Of a stretch of DNA of 7,821 bases, positions 1 through 5,945 are shown one piece after another. The stretch lies in NCBI GenBank assembly GCA_027030285.1, contig JALVFC010000454.1, forward strand, positions 1 through 7,821, written 5' to 3'. Source of the stretch: Thiotrichaceae bacterium (GTDB taxonomy: Bacteria > Pseudomonadota > Gammaproteobacteria > Thiotrichales > Thiotrichaceae). The first letter of the stretch is position 1. Each line of letters starts with the position of its first letter. Under the pieces are notes generated by a model, which saw only the letters and a program-made list of their open reading frames with translations, was not told the DNA's origin and made no database searches. The position numbers and the translations under genes are program-made.

Positions 1-1394
1 AGTTCGGTCACCTTTCTGGATAAGGTATTTCTACCTAGCCCCAATAATTCTGCAGCTTCTTTTTTTTTGCCACCAGTGGTTTGCAAAGCTGCCTTGATCA
101 TAATGCTTTCATAGGTGGGGGTTGTTTTGTCTAACAGTCGCACTTCACCTTTTTTTAGTTGCTGCAAGGCAAAATCGGATAAAGCCTGTTCCCAGTTGTT
201 GTTTTCTTCGTTCTGTATCTCTTCAAAAAATTCTGCTGGAAGGTCATCAATAGAAATGTCTTTGCTAGCGACCATAACGGTTAGCCATCTTGCTGTGTTT
301 TCCAGTTGCCGAATGTTTCCCGGCCAGTATTGTTTCTGTAAATGCTCAATGGCTTCAGGGTCTATGTTTTTCATTTCAACATTCAGTTCACGTGATGACT
401 GCTTTAGAAAGTGTTGTAATAGTAGCCCAATATCCTCGGGACGTTCTCGTAGTGCAGGCGAATGTACATTAATAACATTCAGGCGGTGATACAGGTCTTC
501 CCTGAATAGATGGTCTTTGACACGTTGCTGTAAATCCTGATGTGTTGCTGCTACGATGCGAACATCAACTTTCACAGGTGTATGTCCACCAACCCGGTAG
601 AACTCTCCATCGGCAAGTACTCGCAGCAAGCGTGTTTGGAGTTCCGCTGGCATATCACCAATTTCATCCAGAAACAGGGTGCCTCCGTCAGCCTGTTCAA
701 AGCGCCCCTTGCGTTGGGCGTGAGCACCCGTAAATGCGCCTTTTTCATGTCCAAATAGCTCTGACTCCAGTAGGTCTCTGGGAATAGCTGCGGTGTTGAT
801 AGCGATAAAAGGCTTGTCTGCACGAGGGCTGTGTGTGTGCAATGCTTTAGCGATTAGCTCCTTGCCTGTGCCTGATTCTCCGGTAATTAATACTGAGATG
901 CTGGATTGAGAAAGTCTGCCAATGGCGTGAAATACTTTTTGAATCGCTGCTGATTTACCAATAAAGTGCTGTGAGGGGATTGAGACAATGGGCTCACTGC
1001 CAGAATCGGCTGGGACTTGTTGCTCACGCTGTTCCATGGCTCGCTTGGCAACTTCTACAACTTCAGTAATGTCAAAAGGTTTTGGTAAATATTCAAATGC
1101 TCCTGATTTAAAGGCGGTAACGGTAGTGTCCAGGTCAGAATGCGCCGTCATAATAATGACAGGGATTTCTGGATAGTCCTGTTGCAACGCCTGCAAGAAC
1201 TCAAATCCGTCTGTACCAGGCATGCGAATATCACTAAAAATAATAGATGGCTGGATTGTTTTAAGTGTTCTGAGTGCATCATCGGCACTACTGAAAACAG
1301 TGACTGGTATGGATTCTCGTTGCAGTGATTTCTCCAGTACCCAGCGTATGGACTTGTCATCATCGACGACCCAGACTTCAGCATTTTTTTTCAT
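1..1394 (-). CDS. ntrC: NtrC (NR-I), nitrogen-responsive sigma54 activator; 3' end cut by window edge
   Basis: Response regulator that, once phosphorylated by NtrB, forms an ATPase ring and opens sigma54 promoters of nitrogen-starvation genes. I translated the frame from the ATG at 1394 and it stays open to base 1 (about 464 residues). The receiver has the acidic DDD at residues 11-13, the phosphoacceptor Asp55 in FSDIRMPG and Lys105 in LPKPFD. The AAA+ domain has Walker A GESGTGKE from residue 172, the sigma54-contacting GAFTGA loop from residue 219, a Walker B-like GGTLFLDEIGD and an arginine-finger region ending in LRERPEDI. The C-terminal Fis-type helix-turn-helix reads KKKEAAELLGLGRNTLSRK. 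E. coli NtrC is 469 residues, so only about four codons plus the stop are missing. The start overlaps the last 17 bases of ntrB, which implies translational coupling. No stop or frameshift was found. Identification is essentially certain. Confidence 0.97.
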   Translation of the reverse strand, partial: MKKNAEVWVVDDDKSIRWVLEKSLQRESIPVTVFSSADDALRTLKTIQPSIIFSDIRMPGTDGFEFLQALQQDYPEIPVIIMTAHSDLDTTVTAFKSGAFEYLPKPFDITEVVEVAKRAMEQREQQVPADSGSEPIVSIPSQHFIGKSAAIQKVFHAIGRLSQSSISVLITGESGTGKELIAKALHTHSPRADKPFIAINTAAIPRDLLESELFGHEKGAFTGAHAQRKGRFEQADGGTLFLDEIGDMPAELQTRLLRVLADGEFYRVGGHTPVKVDVRIVAATHQDLQQRVKDHLFREDLYHRLNVINVHSPALRERPEDIGLLLQHFLKQSSRELNVEMKNIDPEAIEHLQKQYWPGNIRQLENTARWLTVMVASKDISIDDLPAEFFEEIQNEENNNWEQALSDFALQQLKKGEVRLLDKTTPTYESIMIKAALQTTGGKKKEAAELLGLGRNTLSRKVTE

Positions 1395-2463
1395 TGGACA
1401 CCTGTTGTTTGTGATGAATTGGGATAATGATACTAAACACTGTTTGGCCAGGTTTTGACTGAAATTCAATCAAACCATTGTGTTGATTAATCAGTGACTG
1501 GGCAATAGACAGACCGAGACCAGTTCCATCTGCTCGCCCGGTAATCATAGGGTAGAAAATACTATCTTGGAGCTCTTCAGGGATACCACGTCCATTATCT
1601 ATAATCTGGATATTGAGAACTAGTGGATGGTTTGCCTGGCGGATGGTGAAGTTGCGAATCACGCGCGTTTTTAGTGTAATATCTCCTTCGCCTTCCAGTG
1701 AGTTGATAGCATTATTGATAATATTCAATATGACCTGCACTAATTGGTCCCTGTCACCCGTAATTTCAGGGATACTAGGGTCATAATTTGTGTGTAATGT
1801 GATGCCTTGTGGTAAGTTTGCTTGTGATATTTGCCGGGCATGCTCTAGTACTTCATGGATATTAACCTGAGTTTTCCGCAGAGGCTGGTTAGATCCCAGC
1901 ATGTTATCTACCAGCTTACTCAAGCGGTCTGCCTCAGAAATAATAATACTAGTATATTCCTTGACAGCTTCATCATCGAACTCTATTTCCAGTAGCTGAG
2001 CAGCGCCTCTGAGTCCCCCCAGTGGGTTTTTTATTTCGTGTGCAATACCACGTAGTACAGTTTGGTTAGTGGTTTGTGTGTCAATTAAATGGGCCTCACG
2101 AGCGATTCTAAGTTGCCTGTCTACCTGGGTGACTTCAAATAAAACAGCACGCACATCATCACGCTCACTAATAGTGCTGATAACAAAATCCACATTAATA
2201 CTTCCTTTTTGTCCTGGCATAGTAAGTTTGCCGCCACGATTGACATGGCTCTGCCGAGTCCGCAGGGTCTGTGCAATATGTACTTCCAGATCAGGACTGG
2301 AAATCAACGAGTAGATGATCTTGTTTTCAATGCGATAAAAGCTCTTGCCCAGCATTTCTTCAGCTGCCTGGTTCATATAGCGGATTTTCAGGTCAGTATC
2401 TGTTACCAAAATAGCAGTAACCAGGGAATCCAGAATTTCAGGTTTGGAAAGTGGCATACCCAT
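1378..2463 (-). CDS. ntrB: NtrB (NR-II), nitrogen sensor histidine kinase/phosphatase
   Basis: Soluble two-component kinase that phosphorylates NtrC when nitrogen is short and, bound by unmodified PII, dephosphorylates it. It has 361 residues, close to the usual length (about 350). An N-terminal PAS domain (about residues 8-115) lacks membrane segments. The phosphoacceptor His142 sits in RGIAHEIKNPLGGLRGAAQL, almost identical to the enterobacterial H box. The ATP-binding domain shows the N box NIINNAINSLEG (248-259), G1 box DNGRGIP (289-295), F box near SIFYPMITGR (301-310) and G2 box GTGLGLS (313-319). It lies 218 bases beyond amtB and overlaps ntrC. No good ribosome-binding site precedes the ATG at 2463; the Met two codons further in (2457) is an alternative. 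The last codons run through an A8 tract that also contains the ntrC start. Confidence 0.96.
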   Translation of the reverse strand: MGMPLSKPEILDSLVTAILVTDTDLKIRYMNQAAEEMLGKSFYRIENKIIYSLISSPDLEVHIAQTLRTRQSHVNRGGKLTMPGQKGSINVDFVISTISERDDVRAVLFEVTQVDRQLRIAREAHLIDTQTTNQTVLRGIAHEIKNPLGGLRGAAQLLEIEFDDEAVKEYTSIIISEADRLSKLVDNMLGSNQPLRKTQVNIHEVLEHARQISQANLPQGITLHTNYDPSIPEITGDRDQLVQVILNIINNAINSLEGEGDITLKTRVIRNFTIRQANHPLVLNIQIIDNGRGIPEELQDSIFYPMITGRADGTGLGLSIAQSLINQHNGLIEFQSKPGQTVFSIIIPIHHKQQVSNEKKC

Positions 2464-2606
2464 GTGATTTGAGGTTCAATTTAGTTTACCGAAGCCATGT
2501 TATCGCCCCCGCCTAAGGCTGATGAGAAGAGTGGTAAGTCGAGCCTGAAGGCAGTGTAGCCTGATTATTCCTGTTGAGGAACTTCCAATTGGTGAGAAGG
2601 TCGGGG
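2464..2606. other. amtB-ntrB intergenic leader, no clear promoter
   Basis: This is the rest of the 218-base gap between amtB and ntrB, beyond the two amtB hairpins. I looked for the sigma54 pattern (TGGCAC-N5-TTGC) and NtrC sites on the minus strand and found neither. Small dyads occur around 2569-2587 (TTCCTGTTGAGGAA and GGAACTTCC), of unknown meaning. A weak sigma70-type promoter for ntrB cannot be excluded, so ntrBC may be transcribed from here at a low basal level or by readthrough from amtB. Confidence 0.4.
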
Positions 2607-2639
2607 AGAACGGGGTCAATGTGTTATTAACCCCGTTCT
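2607..2639 (-). terminator. second hairpin downstream of amtB, no T tract
   Basis: A perfect 10-bp inverted repeat (AGAACGGGGT / ACCCCGTTCT, 2607-2616 with 2630-2639) encloses a 13-base loop. It lies about 42 bases past the amtB stop. The stem is GC-rich like an intrinsic terminator, but no run of T follows on either strand. It may act as an RNA 3'-end stabiliser or partial terminator limiting readthrough into ntrB. Confidence 0.55.
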
Positions 2640-2648
2640 GGACTGTAT

Positions 2649-2671
2649 GGGCAAACATGACAAGTTTGCCC
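2649..2671 (-). terminator. first hairpin after the amtB stop, no T tract
   Basis: A perfect 8-bp inverted repeat (GGGCAAAC / GTTTGCCC, 2649-2656 with 2664-2671) with a 7-base loop begins about ten bases after the amtB stop. It lacks a downstream T tract, so termination is uncertain. With the hairpin at 2607-2639 it makes a tandem stem-loop at the 3' end of the glnK-amtB message. Confidence 0.5.
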
Positions 2672-2681
2672 GGAAGAGGGC

Positions 2682-3983
2682 TTAATTCAAGATGTAAGCT
2701 CTTTCATCATGCTCTCCAGTATCCAGTCCTTCAACTTCAACATCCTCACTAACGCGCAATCCTATAGTCAGTTTAAGGATCATCAGCAGAATGAAGGTAA
2801 CTACACCGGTATAGATCAGTGTTGCACCAACACCCAACGCCTGTACAGATACCTGTCCTGCGATACTTTCAATACCGTCACCGAAACCTGCACCGCCAAG
2901 GCTGGTTGAAGCAAATACACCTGTTAGCAGTGCGCCAACAATACCGCCAATGCCGTGTACACCAAAGGCATCCAGAGAGTCATCATAACCTAGCATTTGC
3001 TTTAGTTTTGTTGCACTGAGGTAGCACAGGAAGCCAGAAGCAGCACCGATGGCTATGGCACCCATAGGGCCAACAGCACCAGAAGCTGGCGTAATAGCAA
3101 CCAGTCCAGCCACAGCACCAGAGGCGATACCCAGTCCGCTAGGCTTACCATGGAAAATCCATTCTGCAAACATCCAGGTTAAAGCAGCAGCAGCTGTTGC
3201 GATTTGTGTCACTGCCATTGCCATACCAGCAACGTTGTCAGCCGCAAGTTCACTACCTGCGTTAAAGCCGAACCAGCCAACCCACAGCATGGATGCACCG
3301 ATAATAGTGTAAGTCAGGTTGTGTGGAGGCATAGCCGTTTTACCGTAGCCTTTACGCTTGCCAAGTACGATAGCAGCAACCAGACCAGCAATACCTGCAT
3401 TGATATGTACAACCGTACCGCCAGCGAAGTCGAGGATGCCTTTGCCGCCTAACCAGCCGCCATCACCCCATACCCAGTGTGTGATCGGTGCGTAAACAAT
3501 GATTAACCATAGAGACATAAAGATCAGCATGGCAGAGAACTTCATTCTTTCCGCAAAAGCACCAACGATAAGCGCAGGTGTAATGATGGCGAATGTCATC
3601 TGGAATACCATAAACACAGTCTCGGGAATGGTGCCGCTAAGCGAATCGACAGTTACCCCTTTGAGGAACATTTTGTCAAGACCACCCCAATAAGCACCTT
3701 CTCCACCGAATGCGATGCTATAACCGATAACCACCCAGAGAATAGTCATCAGGGACGTAATGGCAAACAGCTGTACGAAGGTAGACAGGGCGTTTTTACT
3801 ACGCACCATGCCACCATAAAACATCGACAGACCAGGAATGGTCATAAACAATACCAGTACAGTGGCAACCAGCATCCAGGCAGTATCACCTGAAGACAAT
3901 GTCGGTGCATCGTCAGCAAAAGCCAGTGCAGGCATCAGCATGGCAGTACTAAACAGACCAAGCAGTGATTTCATAAATTTCAT
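2682..3983 (-). CDS. amtB: AmtB, ammonium channel/transporter
   Basis: Trimeric inner-membrane protein that takes up ammonium when it is scarce and is plugged by the T-loop of unmodified GlnK. Numbering is from the ATG at 3992. A signal peptide (MKFMKSLLGLF...ALAFA, about 4-26) precedes the usual eleven membrane helices. Pore residues are present: Phe130 and Phe134 in FQMTFAI, Trp175 in HWVWGDGG, Asp188 in DFAGGTVVH, the twin histidines His196 and His346 (FGVHGIGG), and Phe243/Ser247 in GWFGFNAGS. The C-terminal tail (GLRVSEDVEVEGLD) is the cytosolic GlnK-contact region. I prefer the ATG at 3983 to the one at 3992. The GGAG motif directly abuts the 3992 codon but stands 9 bases before 3983, and 3983 begins a cleaner signal peptide. 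The gene follows glnK by 5-14 bases, an obvious operon. Confidence 0.97.
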   Translation of the reverse strand: MKFMKSLLGLFSTAMLMPALAFADDAPTLSSGDTAWMLVATVLVLFMTIPGLSMFYGGMVRSKNALSTFVQLFAITSLMTILWVVIGYSIAFGGEGAYWGGLDKMFLKGVTVDSLSGTIPETVFMVFQMTFAIITPALIVGAFAERMKFSAMLIFMSLWLIIVYAPITHWVWGDGGWLGGKGILDFAGGTVVHINAGIAGLVAAIVLGKRKGYGKTAMPPHNLTYTIIGASMLWVGWFGFNAGSELAADNVAGMAMAVTQIATAAAALTWMFAEWIFHGKPSGLGIASGAVAGLVAITPASGAVGPMGAIAIGAASGFLCYLSATKLKQMLGYDDSLDAFGVHGIGGIVGALLTGVFASTSLGGAGFGDGIESIAGQVSVQALGVGATLIYTGVVTFILLMILKLTIGLRVSEDVEVEGLDTGEHDERAYILN

Positions 3984-3997
3984 TTCAGTCATCTCCG

Positions 3998-4336
3998 TTA
4001 AAGTGCATCGGGACCGGCTTCACCGGTACGAATACGAATGGTTTGTTCAATTTCGGCAACAAAGATTTTTCCATCACCAATTTTGCCGGTATTGGCAGCT
4101 TTTGAAATAGCCTCGATCACCTGATCGACTTGGCTTGAATCAACGGCTGCTTCAATTTTTACCTTTGGCAGAAAATCAACAACATACTCAGCACCACGAT
4201 ACAACTCGGTGTGACCCTTCTGACGCCCAAAGCCTTTAACTTCAGTGACAGTAATACCTTTCACGCCGATTTCAGATAATGCTTCGCGCACATCGTCGAG
4301 CTTGAAAGGTTTGATAATTGCAGTAACCATTTTCAT
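3998..4336 (-). CDS. glnK: GlnK, PII nitrogen signal-transduction protein
   Basis: Trimeric cytoplasmic PII protein that reads 2-oxoglutarate, ATP/ADP and, through uridylylation, glutamine. When unmodified it blocks AmtB. Its 112 residues are the standard PII length. The T-loop (about 37-55) has Tyr46 and the uridylylated Tyr51 in ELYRGAEYVVDF. The B-loop is NTGKIGDGKIF (82-92) and the C-loop region RIRTGE (101-106). The N-terminus MKMVTAIIKPFKLDDVREAL is typical. The ATG at 4336 has an almost ideal ribosome-binding site, AGGAGGT at 4343-4349, six bases away. Placement directly before amtB makes GlnK the better name than GlnB. No sigma54 promoter is visible in the short gap upstream. Confidence 0.97.
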   Translation of the reverse strand: MKMVTAIIKPFKLDDVREALSEIGVKGITVTEVKGFGRQKGHTELYRGAEYVVDFLPKVKIEAAVDSSQVDQVIEAISKAANTGKIGDGKIFVAEIEQTIRIRTGEAGPDAL

Positions 4337-4342
4337 AAGAAA

Positions 4343-4349
4343 ACCTCCT
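4343..4349 (-). promoter_or_regulatory. strong Shine-Dalgarno of glnK
   Basis: AGGAGGT reads on the minus strand, six bases before the glnK ATG. It is the strongest ribosome-binding site in the window and supports the start at 4336. It lies eight bases after the dyad at 4357-4378, so folding there could affect its access. Confidence 0.85.
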
Positions 4350-4356
4350 AATGGTT

Positions 4357-4378
4357 GAAATTAACTCGTGTTAATTTC
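4357..4378 (-). repeat. 22-base perfect dyad before glnK (operator or leader hairpin)
   Basis: A 9-bp perfect inverted repeat (GAAATTAAC / GTTAATTTC on the plus strand, 4357-4365 with 4370-4378) has a 4-base centre. It sits between the porin terminator and the glnK ribosome-binding site. In RNA it would be an AT-rich hairpin; in DNA it could be a dimeric repressor's operator. It lacks the NtrC consensus (TGCACY-N5-RGTGCA). Function unknown. Confidence 0.7.
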
Positions 4379-4380
4379 GG

Positions 4381-4412
4381 AAGAAAAACTCTCCCACGCA
4401 AGTGCGGGAGAG
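4381..4412 (-). terminator. intrinsic terminator of the porin gene
   Basis: On the minus strand, CTCTCCC and GGGAGAG arms (4406-4412 with 4389-4395) enclose CACTTGCG-type inner bases that partly pair. The tract TTTTTCTT follows directly (4388-4381). It begins 17 bases after the porin stop and ends 44 bases before glnK. This is the classic Rho-independent layout and should separate, fully or partly, porin and glnK-amtB transcripts. Confidence 0.8.
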
Positions 4413-4428
4413 CCAAACTGACTAAAGT

Positions 4429-5115
4429 TTAAAGATCGAGAGAGTGTGACCAGGAAACAGAAACACGAAGATCATTATCACTAATAGTTGTTCCGCCTGA
4501 TGTCTTATCCAGGGCAAAGGTAAAGTCATTTTTACTTAAGCTGATTTGTCCATGGTTATAGTCATCGCCAGCATTGTCATCAAAATCATAATGACCAAGT
4601 GTGGCCCCTAAAGACAAACCAGGTTTAATTTCTGTGCTTCCGCTTATTGAATAGTAGAGGTCGCCTTTGCTGAACTCAGGTGTGTTGTTATCATCAGACC
4701 CAAGAGTGTAAGCAACACCAAGAGATACTGCGCCAAACCCCAGGCTACCATTCACTTCATTGAAGTATTCACTGGTACCTACAGGATAGCGATAATGTGT
4801 AAAGCCGATGCTATAGTCTGCAGCTCCTATTTTTCCGCCATATGCACCATATAGATCAAGTTCGTATTCACTAGCTCCACCGAAATCAACATTTGACGCC
4901 CAGGTGCCGATAGAAAAACCATTTCCAAAGTCATAGTCCAGTCCTCCTGAGATAGCGGCTTGGTCAAGAGTCTGTGAAACACCACGCCAGATATAGTTGC
5001 TGGCAACACCAACATTTGCACTTGCACCAGCAAAAGCTGAAGAAGTACCCAGTACAGCTGCAACAGCTGTAGCAGATAAAAGTAATTTAATTTGTGGTTT
5101 CATTTTGAAGTTCAT
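4429..5115 (-). CDS. TorF/Gcw_chp-family putative outer-membrane porin
   Basis: Predicted exported beta-barrel protein of 228 residues; the substrate is unknown. A signal peptide (core LLLSATAVAAVLGTSSAFA, cleavage after about residue 29) precedes a mature part made of short alternating beta-strands with Gly, aromatic and Asp residues and no hydrophobic helix. The near-N-terminal SNYIWRGVSQT and the later GTWASNVDFG plus ELDLYGAYGG are signatures I associate with the Gcw_chp (TIGR02001) family. The C-terminus SVSWSHSLDL ends in alternating strand residues but lacks a terminal Phe. Neither start has a good ribosome-binding site: 5115 is the longer, and Met5 at 5103 gives a classical signal peptide (MKPQIKLLLS). 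A sigma54 promoter at 5154-5168 and NtrC-like sites precede it, and an intrinsic terminator follows. The context implies a role under nitrogen limitation, which is inference. Confidence 0.85.
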   Translation of the reverse strand: MNFKMKPQIKLLLSATAVAAVLGTSSAFAGASANVGVASNYIWRGVSQTLDQAAISGGLDYDFGNGFSIGTWASNVDFGGASEYELDLYGAYGGKIGAADYSIGFTHYRYPVGTSEYFNEVNGSLGFGAVSLGVAYTLGSDDNNTPEFSKGDLYYSISGSTEIKPGLSLGATLGHYDFDDNAGDDYNHGQISLSKNDFTFALDKTSGGTTISDNDLRVSVSWSHSLDL

Positions 5116-5153
5116 TCCGTGTTGTTAAAAAAGAAAGTCCCCACCAAAGATAA

Positions 5154-5168
5154 GCAAGCACTGTGCCA
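5154..5168 (-). promoter_or_regulatory. sigma54 promoter of the porin
   Basis: The minus strand reads TGGCAC-AGTGC-TTGC, an exact match to the -24/-12 consensus with correct spacing. The GG lies at 5167-5166 and the GC at 5155-5154, ten bases between. This places transcription start near 5142 (a G), giving a leader of about 27 bases to the ATG at 5115. Such promoters need an enhancer-binding ATPase, and ntrC is in the same cluster. No equally good sigma54 site was seen elsewhere in the window. Confidence 0.9.
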
Positions 5169-5264
5169 AATTTTATAACTATTTAAAATGAATCACTAAA
5201 ATTACCACACTGATGTTTTTATGCACATGCTTGTTGTTATTAGCCAACAGGGATGAAGAGAGGG

Positions 5265-5281
5265 TGTGCGATTTTAGTGCG
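5265..5281. promoter_or_regulatory. weaker NtrC-like site
   Basis: TGTGCG-ATTTT-AGTGCG compared with the NtrC consensus TGCACY-N5-RGTGCA matches 8 of 12 positions, with the right half 5 of 6. Its centre is 20 bp, about two helical turns, from the stronger site at 5285-5301 and about 131 bp upstream of the predicted porin start. Position and phasing support it more than the sequence does. Confidence 0.5.
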
Positions 5282-5284
5282 TAC

Positions 5285-5301
5285 TGCACCAATTCAGGGC
5301 A
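5285..5301. promoter_or_regulatory. NtrC-binding site upstream of the porin
   Basis: TGCACC-AATTC-AGGGCA matches TGCACY-N5-RGTGCA at 11 of 12 positions. It is centred about 151 bp upstream of the predicted sigma54 transcript start, the usual distance for an NtrC enhancer. It also lies only about 100 bp before the divergent gene at 5403 and might influence that gene too. Confidence 0.7.
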
Positions 5302-5341
5302 AAAATAGATTTGATTTTCCTGCCCTCAGAAGAGGGATTCT

Positions 5342-5391
5342 GATTGAATATTAAATAAGAATATTATAATATGCTTATTTAATATTCAATC
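5342..5391. repeat. 50-bp near-perfect AT-rich palindrome
   Basis: Bases 5342-5366 and 5367-5391 are reverse complements at 24 of 25 positions; the only mismatch is A5360 against G5373. There is no spacer at the centre. The arms read GATTGAATATTAAATAAG and its complement, with ATATTATAATAT in the middle. It ends 11 bases before the ATG at 5403. It could extrude as a cruciform, fold as an mRNA hairpin next to the start codon, or be an operator. No T tract follows, so a terminator is unlikely. Confidence 0.9.
5344..5370 (+). promoter_or_regulatory. possible sigma70 promoter inside the palindrome
   Basis: TTGAAT (5344-5349) and a perfect TATAAT (5365-5370) are separated by 15 bases, shorter than the ideal 17. 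Because the region is a palindrome, the same pair occurs on the minus strand (TTGAAT at 5389-5384, TATAAT at 5368-5363). A start near 5377 would give the 5403 gene a leader of about 26 bases. Tentative. Confidence 0.35.
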
Positions 5392-5402
5392 CAGAGTAGA
5401 CC

Positions 5403-5903
5403 ATGGCTACTATAGAAAAAGAAGAGGTTTTGACGCTTCAGCACAAAAAAGAAGAGGAGCTGGAAAAAGCCGTTGATGGATTTGAGAACCGTTGGAAGTA
5501 TGCAGTTTTTCCGGCAATGATTGCTTTTATCATTCTTTCAATCTTCGGTTTTTACCTGATTTATGGCATGTTACAGCGCATGGAAGACCTTTCCCGCGAT
5601 GTTAATAGAATGGCTGATACGATTGCTAAATCCTTGCCCCCCATGCAGGATAATATTACCCAGATGTCCGGTGATATGCATCAGTTAAATGGTGTCATCG
5701 GTAATAGCTTTCCGAAGCTGGAGCAGCGTGTGGAATCCATGTCCTACTCCACAGAACATATGGCTCAAACAACGAATGCCATGGGTAATAGTGTCTGGGA
5801 AATGAATCGAAATATTTCCAGACCATTGTCGGTGATGAACAAGATGATTCCATTTTCGCATTACAAGCGTCCTGTTTTTAATCCGGTTGTTTATCCGCGA
5901 TAG
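5403..5903 (+). CDS. single-pass membrane protein with coiled-coil tail, function unknown
   Basis: I do not recognise a characterised family. The 166 residues begin with a charged, Glu/Lys-rich segment (1-30, including KKEEELEKAVDGFENRW). One hydrophobic helix follows (about 34-55, VFPAMIAFIILSIFGFYLIYG). The remaining 110 residues look like an amphipathic coiled coil, unusually rich in Met and Asn/Ser/Thr, reminiscent of the signalling helices of chemoreceptors but without their conserved hairpin tip. The tail ends in a basic/aromatic stretch (FSHYKRPVFNPVVYPR). There is no cleavable signal peptide. By the positive-inside rule the N-terminus could be cytoplasmic and the coil periplasmic, but this is uncertain. 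The only ribosome-binding candidate is weak (AGAG at 5393-5396). The gene is divergent from the porin and shares its control region. It is followed by decayed DNA, so it appears to be a single-gene unit. Confidence 0.75.
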   Translation: MATIEKEEVLTLQHKKEEELEKAVDGFENRWKYAVFPAMIAFIILSIFGFYLIYGMLQRMEDLSRDVNRMADTIAKSLPPMQDNITQMSGDMHQLNGVIGNSFPKLEQRVESMSYSTEHMAQTTNAMGNSVWEMNRNISRPLSVMNKMIPFSHYKRPVFNPVVYPR

Positions 5904-5945
5904 AAAAGTAGCACACAAATCACGAACAGTAGGTAGGTAAGGCCG

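Noticed and set aside
572..823. Minus-strand frame of 83 codons and similar short frames inside 1-1458
   Set aside because: The ntrC frame runs through the whole stretch with every family motif intact, so the others are shadows.
2709..3693. Several plus-strand frames opposite amtB
   Set aside because: They lack ribosome-binding sites and family features and lie antisense to an intact amtB.
4413..4480. A separate sigma54 promoter for glnK in the porin 3' end
   Set aside because: No TGGCAC-N5-TTGC or acceptable GG-N10-GC with flanking consensus was found on the minus strand.
5169..5215. AT-rich stretch between sigma54 promoter and NtrC sites as an IHF site
   Set aside because: The best candidate (AATCACTAAAATTA) misses key positions of the IHF consensus; bending may occur but cannot be claimed.
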